Part shown: positions 28,945-37,739 of the stretch, piece by piece | How positions within the stretch are numbered: position 1 is the stretch's first letter | Layout of the letters: each line of letters opens with the position of its first letter | Origin: JACCTU01 sp963788055 | GTDB taxonomy: Bacteria > Actinomycetota > Thermoleophilia > Gaiellales > Gaiellaceae | Direction of reading: 5' to 3' | Length of the DNA stretch: 64,000 bases | Assembly (NCBI GenBank): GCA_963788055.1 | Contig: CAWBFA010000001.1 | Span: 248,001-312,000, forward strand | Program-made: the position numbers and the translations under genes | Notes under the pieces: generated by a model | Told to the model about the DNA's origin: nothing | What the model saw: only the letters and a program-made list of their open reading frames with translations | The model's database searches: none

Positions 28945-30404
28945 TAGGCCGCCGCGCCGGCCGTCTCGCGTGCAGCGCGCCGGGCCGCGACAGGATCCTC
29001 GCCGCGCGCCTTCATCGTCGCCTCGTCGATCGAGCCGACCATGTAGAAGGCCTGCTCCGTCAAGTCGTCGTGCTGCCCGTCGATGATCTCCTGGAAGCCC
29101 TTGATCGTGTCCTCGACACGGACGTAGACGCCCGGCTGGCCGGTGAAGGCCTCCGCGACGTTCATCGGCTGCGAGAGGAACCGCTCGACCTTGCGGGCGC
29201 GCTGCACGACGACCTTGTCCTCGTCGGAGAGCTCGTCCATGCCGAGGATCGCGATGATGTCCTGCAGGTCCTTGTAGCGCTGGAGGATCTCCTGCACGCG
29301 CGTCGCGGTGTCGTAGTGCTCGTCGCCGACGACCGTGCGGTCGAGAGCGCGCGACGAGGAGTCGAGCGGATCGATCGCCGGGTAGATGCCCTTCTCGGAG
29401 ATCGGCCGCGAGAGCGTGATGAACGCGTCGAGATGCGCGAACGTGTTCGCCGGCGCAGGGTCGGTCAGGTCGTCCGCGGGAACGTAGATCGCCTGCACCG
29501 ACGTGACCGAGCCCGCCCGCGTCGACGTGATGCGCTCCTGGAGCTGGCCCATCTCGGTGGCGAGCGTCGGTTGATAGCCGACGGCGCTCGGCATGCGGCC
29601 GAGCAGCGCCGACACCTCCGAGCCCGCCTGCACGAAGCGGAAGATGTTGTCGATGAAGAGGAGCACGTCCTGCCCCTCGTCGCGGAAGTACTCCGCCATC
29701 GTCAGCGCGGAGAGACCGACGCGGAGGCGCGCGCCCGGCGGCTCGTTCATCTGGCCGTAGACCAGCGCGACCTTGTCGATCACGCCCGTCTCCGTCATCT
29801 CGCGCCAGAGGTCGTTGCCCTCACGCGTGCGCTCGCCGACTCCGGCGAAGACCGACACGCCGCCGTGCTGCGTCGCGACGTTGTTGATCAGCTCCTGGAT
29901 CAGCACGGTCTTGCCGAGCCCGGCGCCGCCGAAGAGGCCGATCTTGCCGCCGCGGACGAACGGCGCGACGAGGTCGATCACCTTCATGCCCGTCTCGAAG
30001 ATCTCCATGGTCGGCGACAGCTCGCGGAACTCAGGCGGATCGCGGTGGATCGGCCAGCGCTCGCCGCCGGCCGGGAGCGGCTCGCCGTTGTCGACGGGGT
30101 CGCCGATGACGTTCCAGAGCCGACCGAGCGTCGGCTCGCCAACCGGCACGCTGATCGGCGCGCCCGTGTCGACGACATCGATGCCGCGGGCGAGGCCGTC
30201 GGTCGAATCCATCGCGACGACTCGCACGCGGTCGTCTCCGAGGTGCTGCTGCACCTCGGCGATCAGCGTTCCGCCGTCACCCGGCAGCGTGATCGAGACA
30301 GCGTTGTTGATCGAGGGCAGCGTGTCGGAGAAGACCGCGTCGATCACGACACCCTTGATCTCGACGATCTTGCCGACGTTGCGACCGTTTTCCCGGGTGG
30401 ACAT
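28944..30404 (-). CDS. atpD: ATP synthase F1 subunit beta
   Basis: Catalytic subunit, 486 residues, from ATG 30404 with AGGAGG just upstream. Motifs: P-loop GGAGLGKTVLIQELINNVA, GVGERTREGNDLWREMTETG with the catalytic Glu in ERTREGND, and VALVYGQMNEPPGARLRVGL. Then come LLFIDNIFRFVQAGSEVSAL (Walker B) and DDLTDPAPANTFAHLDAFIT. The gene lies, with atpC, about 12.7 kb downstream of atpG, whereas atpD normally follows atpG directly. All F1Fo subunits are therefore present in the window but in two transcription units. Confidence 0.97.
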   Translation of the reverse strand: MSTRENGRNVGKIVEIKGVVIDAVFSDTLPSINNAVSITLPGDGGTLIAEVQQHLGDDRVRVVAMDSTDGLARGIDVVDTGAPISVPVGEPTLGRLWNVIGDPVDNGEPLPAGGERWPIHRDPPEFRELSPTMEIFETGMKVIDLVAPFVRGGKIGLFGGAGLGKTVLIQELINNVATQHGGVSVFAGVGERTREGNDLWREMTETGVIDKVALVYGQMNEPPGARLRVGLSALTMAEYFRDEGQDVLLFIDNIFRFVQAGSEVSALLGRMPSAVGYQPTLATEMGQLQERITSTRAGSVTSVQAIYVPADDLTDPAPANTFAHLDAFITLSRPISEKGIYPAIDPLDSSSRALDRTVVGDEHYDTATRVQEILQRYKDLQDIIAILGMDELSDEDKVVVQRARKVERFLSQPMNVAEAFTGQPGVYVRVEDTIKGFQEIIDGQHDDLTEQAFYMVGSIDEATMKARGEDPVAARRAARETAGAAA

Positions 30405-30499
30405 GCGCCTCCTACAAAGCTGGTGCGGTCAGGACAGAGGGCTCGCGAAGCGGGGGCCCAAAGGCGATTCTATCGAGAGGAGCGTTCGAGCTGCGTCGG

Positions 30500-30940
30500 C
30501 TAGCTTGCGATCCGCGACCCTTGATGGAACCGAACCCGCGCCCTCGTGAGCTTCTCGATGAGTGCCTGCTCGTATCCCGCCGAGTCGAGATACGCGGGCC
30601 TCTGCGACGCGGTCGGCGCGGAGTTGTCGCCCTGCTGCTGGAGGCCGGCGACGCCTGAGACCCCTGCAGTCACGAGGATGACTGCGGCGGCGGCCGTCTG
30701 CAACGCGCGCGTGGGGATCCGACGCCGCGGCCTGAGGAGGGCGAACGCGGGGCTTTCGATCGGCGGCGTTGCGCGAATCGCCGCCGTCGACGCCGCGACC
30801 GCGTCGGCGTACGCGCAGCACATCGCGCACTCGGCCAGGTGGGACGTGAGGAATGCCTCCTCGAGATCTGACCCCGCGCCGTCCGGGCGGAGAGACGCCA
30901 GACGGCGCGCGCGTTCGCACGTCACCCCGTGAACTGTCAT
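30500..30940 (-). CDS. Membrane anti-sigma-factor-like protein (zf-HC2)
   Basis: About 146 residues (start at MTVHGVTCERARRLASLRPD). The N-terminal half has a zinc-finger anti-sigma pattern, Cys8 and HLAECAMCCAYADAVAASTA (HxxxCxxC). One membrane helix follows (LQTAAAAVILVTAGVSGVAG), then a short outer tail. Such proteins bind an ECF sigma factor at the membrane. No sigma gene is adjacent, which is unusual, so the partner must be elsewhere or the role differs. It stands alone on the minus strand between the peptide transporter operon and atpD. Confidence 0.65.
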   Translation of the reverse strand: MTVHGVTCERARRLASLRPDGAGSDLEEAFLTSHLAECAMCCAYADAVAASTAAIRATPPIESPAFALLRPRRRIPTRALQTAAAAVILVTAGVSGVAGLQQQGDNSAPTASQRPAYLDSAGYEQALIEKLTRARVRFHQGSRIAS

Positions 30941-31076
30941 GTCCAGCACCCTAGTTCTGACGACATCGCTCGTGAATGGTTAGACGAATCCGGCAAATCT
31001 CCCCCGAAGGCTCCATCGGCAGCGCGCGCGGGAGAGTTGAGCGGAGACATGGAGTCGACGCGGGGCGACGGCCGAC

Positions 31077-32159
31077 TCAGGGGGCCGTCTCGACGATATC
31101 GAGCGGCTTGACGATCTCTGCGAAGTGGCACGCGCTCGGATGCCCGTGGCCACGGTCGATCAGCGCCGGCTCCTCCTCGGCACAGATCGGCTGTGCCTTC
31201 CAGCAGCGGGTGCGAAAGCGGCACCCCGACGGAGGATCGGCCGGGCTCGGGACGTCGCCCTCGAGCACGATCCGCTTGCGCTTGCCGCGCTGCGTGGGCT
31301 CCTCGACCGGGACGGCCGAGAGCAGGGCCTGCGTGTACGGATGGGTCGGCTGCTCGTAGATCTCGCGCCGCGACCCGATCTCGACCACCTTGCCGAGATA
31401 CATCACTGCGACGCGGTCGGAGATGTGGCGGACGAGTGAGAGATCGTGCGCGACGAAGAGATACGTGAGGCCAAAGTCGCTCTGCAGCGACTCGAGCAAG
31501 TTGACGACCTGTGCCCGGATCGAGACGTCGAGCGCCGAGACCGGCTCGTCGAGCACGAGCATCTGCGGGTTGAGGGCAAGCGCACGGGCGAAGCCGATCC
31601 GCTGCCGCTGGCCACCTGAGAACTCGTGCGGGAACCGGTTGGCGTGCTCGGGGCTGAGGCCGACCGTACGCAGGAGCTCATCGATTCGGGCGCGTCCCTG
31701 ACGTCCCGTGTACAGCCCGTGGACGCGCAAAGGCTCGGCGACGATCTCGCGCACCGTCATCCGGGGGTTCAGTGACGCGTACGGGTCCTGAAAGACGATC
31801 TGCAACTCGCGCCTGACCTCCCGCATCTGCCGCCGAGTGAAGGTCGTGATGTCCCGACCGTTGAAGACGATTCGGCCGGAGGTCGGCTCGACGAGCTTGA
31901 TGATCGTCCGGCCCAGCGTCGTCTTCCCGCAGCCCGACTCGCCCACCAAACCGAGCGTCTCGCCCTGAACGAGGTTGAGCGAAACGCCGTCGACGGCGTG
32001 CACCTGGCCGACGACCTTCTTCAGCAGGCCCGCGCGGATCGGGAAGTACTTGACGAGGCTCTCGATGCGGAGAATCTCGTTGCCTGCCGGCGCAGTCTCC
32101 ATGACTTCGCGCTGTTCTTGCTCGTGCTGCTCCTGCTCCTCGTGCTCGCGAGCCACCAT
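31077..32159 (-). CDS. Peptide ABC transporter, ATP-binding protein (OppF/DppF type)
   Basis: 360 residues from ATG 32159, overlapping the previous gene's stop by ATGA. After a Glu/Gln-rich N-terminus (REHEEQEQHEQEQREVMETA) the ABC domain shows Walker A GLVGESGCGKTTLG, the signature SGGQRQRIGFARAL, Walker B MLVLDEPVSALDVS and LFVAHDLSLVRHISDR. The C-terminal oligopeptide-type extension with Cys reads GCRFRTRCWKAQPICAEEEP. It is the second ATPase of the importer, hydrolysing ATP with its OppD-type partner. The acidic/polar N-terminal tail is an oddity for this family. Confidence 0.92.
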   Translation of the reverse strand: MVAREHEEQEQHEQEQREVMETAPAGNEILRIESLVKYFPIRAGLLKKVVGQVHAVDGVSLNLVQGETLGLVGESGCGKTTLGRTIIKLVEPTSGRIVFNGRDITTFTRRQMREVRRELQIVFQDPYASLNPRMTVREIVAEPLRVHGLYTGRQGRARIDELLRTVGLSPEHANRFPHEFSGGQRQRIGFARALALNPQMLVLDEPVSALDVSIRAQVVNLLESLQSDFGLTYLFVAHDLSLVRHISDRVAVMYLGKVVEIGSRREIYEQPTHPYTQALLSAVPVEEPTQRGKRKRIVLEGDVPSPADPPSGCRFRTRCWKAQPICAEEEPALIDRGHGHPSACHFAEIVKPLDIVETAP

Positions 32160-33187
32160 CAGTGGCCTTCGGCGGGCACGGGCTCCGCGAGATGACCGAC
32201 CCGACCCTCCAGCTCCTCCGCGAAGTGGCACGCGGTCAGGTGCGCGTCACCGATGTTCCGCAGCGGGGGCACCTCCTCGCGGCAGCGAATCCGGCCCTGG
32301 GAGTGGAAGCAGCGCGGGTGGAAGGCACAGCCGGGGGGGCGGTTGATGAGGCTGGGCGGCTGCCCGGGGATCGGACGGAGCGACTCCTCCTCGACGGTCA
32401 GTCGCGGCAGGCTCTCCATCAGGCCAACCGTGTACGGGTGGCGGGGCGCCTTGAACAGCGTGTACACATCGGTCAGCTCGACGACCTTGCCGGCGTACAT
32501 GACGCAGACCCGGTCCGCCATCTCCGCGATCAGGCCCAGGTCGTGGGTGATCAGGATCGTCGCGGCGTGCGTCTCGTCCTGCGCCTTCTTCAGAACCTCG
32601 AGGATCTGCGCCTGAATCGTCACGTCGAGGGCCGTGGTCGGCTCATCGGCGATCAGCAGTTTCGGCTCGTTCGCGATCGCCATCGCGATCATGGCGCGCT
32701 GGCGCATCCCGCCCGAGAACTCGTGCGGGTACTGGTCGTAGCGCCGGTCGGGATTGGGGACGCCGACGAGCTCCAGCAGCCTGACGACGCGTTCGTGGGT
32801 CTCCTTGTCGCTCACGCGACGGTGGGCCTGGATTGCCTCGCCGATCTGGTCGCCGACCTTGAGCACGGGGTTCAGGGAGGTCATCGGGTCCTGGAAGACC
32901 ATCGCGACGTCCCCGCCCCGGATGTTCCGGAGCTGCTTCTTCGACATCTCGAGCGTGTTCTTCCCGTCGAAGAACGCCTCCCCGCGAACGATTCGACCCG
33001 GTGGTTGCGGGATCAAGCCAAGGACCGCGAGCTGGCTGACGCTCTTTCCGGAACCCGACTCGCCGACGATCCCGAGCGTCTCGCCGCGATGGACTTCGTA
33101 GCTCACACCGTCGACGGCGCGAACGACGCCGTCGTCGGTCGCGAACTCGACCGCCAAGTCCCGAATCGAGAGAACCGGGTCAGCCAC
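32159..33187 (-). CDS. Peptide ABC transporter, ATP-binding protein (OppD/DppD type)
   Basis: 342 residues. Walker A is GIVGESGSGKSVSQ, the Q-loop is in VAMVFQDPMTSLNPVLKVGD, the signature is FSGGMRQRAMIAMA, Walker B is LLIADEPTTALDVT and the switch His is in LITHDLGLIAEMADRV. The C-terminal domain is GCAFHPRCFHSQGRIRCREE (Cys-rich, family-typical). It pairs with the next gene (OppF type). Order SBP, permease, permease, ATPase, ATPase on one strand is the standard peptide/nickel importer operon. Confidence 0.93.
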   Translation of the reverse strand: MADPVLSIRDLAVEFATDDGVVRAVDGVSYEVHRGETLGIVGESGSGKSVSQLAVLGLIPQPPGRIVRGEAFFDGKNTLEMSKKQLRNIRGGDVAMVFQDPMTSLNPVLKVGDQIGEAIQAHRRVSDKETHERVVRLLELVGVPNPDRRYDQYPHEFSGGMRQRAMIAMAIANEPKLLIADEPTTALDVTIQAQILEVLKKAQDETHAATILITHDLGLIAEMADRVCVMYAGKVVELTDVYTLFKAPRHPYTVGLMESLPRLTVEEESLRPIPGQPPSLINRPPGCAFHPRCFHSQGRIRCREEVPPLRNIGDAHLTACHFAEELEGRVGHLAEPVPAEGH

Positions 33188-33189
33188 GG

Positions 33190-34203
33190 TCAGGCACGCG
33201 TCCGCCGCTGCGTCGGGTCGAGCGCGTCCCGTAGGCCGTCACCGATGAAATTGATGCAGAGCACGATCAGGACGATCGTCAGCCCTGGGAACGTGACGAG
33301 CCACCAGGCGATGTCTTGAAGCTCCTGGCCGTCCGAGATCAGCTTGCCGAGAGCCGGGGTCGGCGGCTGAATGCCGAAGCCCAGGAACGACAGCGCCGCC
33401 TCCGTGAGGATCGCGATTCCGACGATCAGCGTCGCGTTGACGACGATCGGGCCGACCACGTTGGGAAGCATGTGCCTCAGCATGATCCGTAGGTCGCCCG
33501 ACCCGACGGCCTTCGCCGCCTCGACGTATTCCTTCTCTCGCAGCGAGAGGAAGCTGCCCCGCACGATCCGCGCGAGCCCGGTCCAGAAGAGCAGCGCGAG
33601 GATGACCGCGACCCGGTACTGCGACCCGTTGCCCAGGAACGCGGCCGCCGTCAGCAGCACCGCCAACCCGGGAAGCGTGAGGACGAGGTCGGTGACCCGC
33701 ATCAGGAGGTTGTCGGTCACGCCCGTGTAGTAGCCCGCTAGCGCACCGATCGTGGTTCCGATCAGCGTCGAGAGGATGGCGACGATAAACGCGACGCGCA
33801 CCGAGGTCTGGATCCCGTAGACGATGCGTGAGAAGTAGTCCCGGCCCTGGAAGTCGGTTCCGAAGAAGTGCTTGTCCTCGAGAGTCGGGGCTTTGAGCGA
33901 GTTCGCGAGGTCGATCTCGTCATACGAGTACGGGGCGATGACACTCGCGAACACGCCGGCGAAGACGATGATGGTCAGCACGATCAGGCTCGCCATCGCG
34001 AGGCGATGGTGAAGGAAGCGCCGCCGTGCGTAGGCCCACTGGCTGCGGGACTTGAGCTCGAGCCCGGTCTCGTGGACGATCGCGAGCTCGTCCTCGGGGA
34101 CCGGGCCGTCGGAGTCCGGAGTCGCCGGAATGACCGTGGCTCCGTCGACCCCGACATCGAGCAGCGGTCTGCCGGCCCCGCTACGTTCCATCGGGTCGGT
34201 CAT
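33190..34203 (-). CDS. Peptide ABC transporter permease (OppC/DppC type)
   Basis: 337 residues with a long cytoplasmic N-terminus (about 85 residues), then six membrane segments. The first is MASLIVLTIIVFAGVFASVI. The binding-protein-dependent EAA loop is VEAAKAVGSGDLRIMLRHML, followed by PNVVGPIVVNATLIVGIAIL. The ending WWLVTFPGLTIVLIVLCINF with GDGLRDALDP is diagnostic of OppC/DppC. Two bases separate it from the OppD-type gene. Confidence 0.92.
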   Translation of the reverse strand: MTDPMERSGAGRPLLDVGVDGATVIPATPDSDGPVPEDELAIVHETGLELKSRSQWAYARRRFLHHRLAMASLIVLTIIVFAGVFASVIAPYSYDEIDLANSLKAPTLEDKHFFGTDFQGRDYFSRIVYGIQTSVRVAFIVAILSTLIGTTIGALAGYYTGVTDNLLMRVTDLVLTLPGLAVLLTAAAFLGNGSQYRVAVILALLFWTGLARIVRGSFLSLREKEYVEAAKAVGSGDLRIMLRHMLPNVVGPIVVNATLIVGIAILTEAALSFLGFGIQPPTPALGKLISDGQELQDIAWWLVTFPGLTIVLIVLCINFIGDGLRDALDPTQRRTRA

Positions 34204-34240
34204 GAGCGACTTATGCGCGCCCCTGCGCGGCTTCTCGACA

Positions 34241-35212
34241 TCAGTCGTACCTGATCCGTGGGTCGAGGTAGGCGTATGCCACGTCCGCGAGCAAATTGAA
34301 CAGGATGACCGCGGTCGCCGTGATCATCAGCCACGCCATCACAGGATAGACGTCCTGGCTGAGCAGGTTCTGGATGAAATATGGGCCCATTCCGTCGAGC
34401 CCGAAGATCGTCTCGGTGATGACCGCGCCTCCGATGAGCGCGCCGAAGTTGAGCGCGACGACGGTCACCAGCGGAATCAACGCGTTGCGAACCGCGTGCC
34501 TCACGGTCACCGATTTTTCCGGAAGCCCCTTCGCCCGCGCCGTCCGCACGTAGTCGGAATTGACCACCTCGAGCATCGACGCCCGCAGGAAGCGGCTGTA
34601 TTGGGCAATCGAGAGGACGCAGAGCGTCATCGCCGGAATCCCGAGATGCTGTAGGCGGTCGACGCAGAATGTGCAGGTCGTATCCGCTGAGTTGAGGCCA
34701 GACGTGTAGAAGATCCGCACGTCCCATTTCAGGAACGCGTTCGTGAACAGAATCTGGAGCATCAACGCGAGCCAGAAGACGGGCAACGCGAACCCCACGA
34801 AGCTGAAGGTCGTCGCCGCGTAGTCGAAGATCGAGTACTGACGTATGGCGGAGTACACGCCGATAGAGATTCCGATGATGAGAGCGAAAAACTCCGCCAG
34901 GAGCACCAGTTGGAGCGTGTGCGGAATCACACGCCTCAGGTCGTTCCAAATTTGGTCGCCGGGCTGGAGGAGCGGCGTGCCGAACTTATCCGTGACGACC
35001 TCTTTGGCCCAGTAGGCGTACTGGACCGGAATCGGGTCGTCGAGGTGCTTCCGCTCGATGATGTGCTGCACGGTCACCCTCGAGAAGCGCGGGTTCTGCT
35101 TGAGCTCGGCGAGCGGATCCCCGACGACTGTGACCGCGGAGAAGATGAGGATGCTCGCGGCGAAGAGAACGGGGATGCTGTACAGGATTCGCCGAATGAT
35201 GTAGGTGAACAT
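34241..35212 (-). CDS. Peptide ABC transporter permease (OppB/DppB type)
   Basis: 323 residues, six membrane segments, beginning MFTYIIRRILYSIPVLFAAS. The EAA loop is YVRTARAKGLPEKSVTVRHA and the ending is LLADVAYAYLDPRIRYD, both typical of OppB/DppB. A periplasm-side loop with Cys (TTCTFCVDRLQH) between helices 3 and 4 is longer than in most family members. It follows the solute-binding protein gene after a strong hairpin. Confidence 0.92.
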   Translation of the reverse strand: MFTYIIRRILYSIPVLFAASILIFSAVTVVGDPLAELKQNPRFSRVTVQHIIERKHLDDPIPVQYAYWAKEVVTDKFGTPLLQPGDQIWNDLRRVIPHTLQLVLLAEFFALIIGISIGVYSAIRQYSIFDYAATTFSFVGFALPVFWLALMLQILFTNAFLKWDVRIFYTSGLNSADTTCTFCVDRLQHLGIPAMTLCVLSIAQYSRFLRASMLEVVNSDYVRTARAKGLPEKSVTVRHAVRNALIPLVTVVALNFGALIGGAVITETIFGLDGMGPYFIQNLLSQDVYPVMAWLMITATAVILFNLLADVAYAYLDPRIRYD

Positions 35213-35243
35213 CTGCCGCCTCGCTCCTTCTCAAAGACGCTTC

Positions 35244-35276
35244 GTCCCGCCCCGAGCGTGATGCTCGGGGCGGGAC
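35244..35276 (-). terminator. Perfect hairpin between binding-protein gene and permease genes
   Basis: A 14-base perfect stem (GTCCCGCCCCGAGC / GCTCGGGGCGGGAC) with a five-base loop. It lies 30 bases after the solute-binding-protein stop and 32 before the permease start. Such intra-operon hairpins usually protect the 3' end of the abundant binding-protein mRNA and reduce transcription of the transporter genes. No T-run, so partial rather than full termination is likely. Confidence 0.65.
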
Positions 35277-35305
35277 TCGGCGTTCCTAAGTGGTCGTCAA
35301 GTGTA

Positions 35306-36932
35306 CTAGGACGTCGCCCAGAACTCCGTGTTCCAGGTCGGCCCCTGAAGCGTGGGGTTGTCGACCAGGCCGCGAAGCTTCGTCTTGTAGACGAAGTACG
35401 TGGGCTTCTGATACAGCGGGATCACCGGCACATCGGTCGCCATGATCGCATCGGCCCGGTTCACGAGCGAAGCCCGTGTCTTCGGGACGAGGGACTGGTC
35501 GGACCTGCTGAGAAGCGACGTGGCGGTGCGGTTGCAGTAGTTCTTGTAGTTCGACTCGCCGCCGCAGCCGTAGATGTCGATCCAGCCGGCCGGATCCCCG
35601 GTGCCGACCCACGCGTAGAGCGCGAGGTCGAACTTCTTCTCCGCGAGGCGCGGGAAGAACAGCCGGGAGGGCTGGCTGTCCGGAGTGAACTCGATCCCTG
35701 CGGACTTGGCCTGCGCCTGCAGGATCTCGAGCGCGAGCTCACGCAGACGGTTTCCGGACGTCGTACCGAAGCGGACGGAGGCCCGCTGGCCGGCACACAC
35801 GTAGATCCCGTCGCTGCCCTTCGTGCAGTTGCGGGCCCGGAACAGCGCGTTGACCCGGTTCAGATTCCGGGTGTAGCGCTGGAAGTGGCCCACGTACTCG
35901 CTTCTGATTCGAGGTGTACATGTTGTTCTGCAGCACGGGCAGACTCGGGTTGAGCGTCCGGAACAGCTGCCGCACCATCGCCCGCCGGTCCATCGAATAG
36001 ATGATGGCCTGGCGGAACCAGCGCTGGCCCAGCAGCGGGTTGCTGTTGCCCGCTCCGACGTTGATGTCGATGTGCTCGAGCGTGGTGCCTGCCCTCGACT
36101 GGGTGCGGAGGCCGCTCTGCCCGCGAAGCGCGGCGAGCTGGAGCTGCGGCTGCGGGTAGATCGCGTCGACCTCGCCGCCGCGAATCGCCTGGATCTCCGA
36201 GTCGGTGTTGGTGATGAACCGGAACGTGATCCGGTCGATCGACGACCGCTTGCCCCAGAAGCTCGTGTTGCGCACGATCACGAGCGTCTGGCCGCGCGTG
36301 TAGCTCTGGAGCTTCATCGGGCCGGACGCCATCGAGACGCCGCCGTTCGGGTTGTTGTAGTTGTTGTTCCAGACCTCGTTGAAGTTGGTACCCGTCAGCG
36401 CGTGCGACGGATAGAGCGACTGCGTGAGCAGCGCCTTCCACCCGGCGTACGGCTTCGAGAAGACGATCCGTGCCGTCTTCGAGTTGACCGCGATGATCCG
36501 CCGGATCGAGTCCCAGCCGCTCCGGCTCGCGACCTCGTTCTGCGGGTTGACGAACGCCCGCCAGGTGAAGTTCAGGTCGGCGACCGTCACCTGCCGCCCG
36601 TCACTCCACCGCGCCTTCGGCTTGATCCTGACGAGGAGGGTGAACGGGCTCCGGTCGGTGACCTTCGCCGGGCCGTTCGCCATGTACGGCTGGATGCTGA
36701 AGTCCGGCCTGACGATGTAGAGGCTGGCGAGAGAAACACCGGCTGTCCACGACGTCCAGGTGTTGTTGCAGCCCGCCAGGGCGCCGTTCAGGCACGGCGG
36801 CTCCTGCTCGGCGCCGAAGACGACGGAGCCTGCGTTGGCTCTCTGCGGCGCGCCGCCGGCCGCACCGGCGATGGCAAGGCTCATCGCGGCGACCATCACG
36901 CCGAGAAGGAGCCTGAAATGACCTCGATGCAT
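35306..36932 (-). CDS. Peptide ABC transporter substrate-binding protein, SBP_bac_5 (one frameshift)
   Basis: Starts at ATG 36932 with GGAGGAACAGCACT before it. A signal peptide (HFRLLLGVMVAAMSLAIAGA) lacks a lipobox Cys. The family-5 fold shows FTLLVRIKPKARWSDGRQVT, LNFTWRAFVNPQNEVASRSG, TFRFITNTDSEIQAIRGGEV and WFRQAIIYSMDRRAMVRQLF. After MYTSNQK the frame breaks (about 35890). It resumes with VGHFQRYTRNLNRVNALFRA and runs through ELALEILQAQAKSAGIEFTP and FDLALYAWVGTGDPAGWIDI to the stop at 35306. Repaired length of about 541 residues is normal. It binds peptides or similar ligands outside the membrane and delivers them to the permeases encoded downstream. Confidence 0.9.
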
Positions 36933-37128
36933 AGTGCTGTTCCTCCGTTCGCTGGGAGTCCGGAGCTGATCTCCGAACATCCAATCCTTCGCACCCCGCC
37001 AACGCGAGGCGGGACATCGTGCCACGGAAAAAAGGCCATGCCTCTCCCCGCTCGACACTCAGACGACGCCGGACGCGTTTTGTTAGAGCCTCTTAAGGTG
37101 CCGCCGGCAGGCCCGCACAGGGTGATCG
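36933..37128 (-). promoter_or_regulatory. Upstream region of the peptide transporter operon
   Basis: About 196 bases without a gene, between the lipoprotein stop and the binding-protein start. It must hold the promoter of the five-gene transporter operon, but I see no -10/-35 pair that I would trust. A good ribosome-binding site (GGAGGA) lies at its 3' end on the minus strand. Confidence 0.4.
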
Positions 37129-37722
37129 CTAGCCCTGGTACGCCTGGAGCAGGTTGTTGGCGTCGAGCAGTTCGAGTGCAGCGCCGAAGTGGCGCGCCGC
37201 CTCGAACGACGGGTCTGCGATCTTGGCGAACTCCTTCTCACCCCTCGCGACGTCCTCCGGGTCGCGCGAGGAGAGCAGCGGGACCGCCTTCAGCGTGGCG
37301 CTCGCGATCTGCTCGTAGTACGGGCAGGACTTGCCGAAACGGTCGTAGATCCGGCCGAGCGGGGCCTCGCTGTCCGGAGGCGGACCGACCCGGGCGAGCT
37401 TGCGCGAGCATCCGGCAAGATCGGTCATTCGTTCGTTCAGGACGCTCAGCGTCGTCTCGTTGCCGGTCCGGATGTTGATGATCGCCTGGTTCGACCGCAG
37501 GCCGTTCACGACGTTGAGGTTCTTCTGCATGTCGAGCAGGAAGCGGTTGACGAGCCGGTCGATCCACTCGGCCTGCGTCTGCGCCGGCGGGACCGCAGCA
37601 ACCGTGGTCGCGGCCTCCTCGTCCGAGCCTCCGCAGCCCGCGGCGGCGAGCCCAAGCACGGCCAGGAGCACAATCGCGCCCTTTCGAAGTGACGCCAGTC
37701 CAATCAACGTTCTCCCTCCCAC
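37129..37722 (-). CDS. Unknown lipoprotein
   Basis: 197 residues. The N-terminus is a lipoprotein signal (RKGAIVLLAVLGLAAAGCGG, lipobox LAAAGC), then a short Ala/Thr linker and a mostly helical soluble part (QAEWIDRLVNRFLLDMQKNL; SVLNERMTDLAGCSRKLARV; FGKSCPYYEQIASATLKAVP), with two further Cys that could form a disulphide. No family recognised. It lies 18 bases downstream of the VWA gene of the MoxR operon on the same strand and may be its last gene. Predicted to be anchored on the outer face of the membrane. Confidence 0.75.
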   Translation of the reverse strand: MGGRTLIGLASLRKGAIVLLAVLGLAAAGCGGSDEEAATTVAAVPPAQTQAEWIDRLVNRFLLDMQKNLNVVNGLRSNQAIINIRTGNETTLSVLNERMTDLAGCSRKLARVGPPPDSEAPLGRIYDRFGKSCPYYEQIASATLKAVPLLSSRDPEDVARGEKEFAKIADPSFEAARHFGAALELLDANNLLQAYQG

Positions 37723-37739
37723 ATCGACGCCGGCTGACT

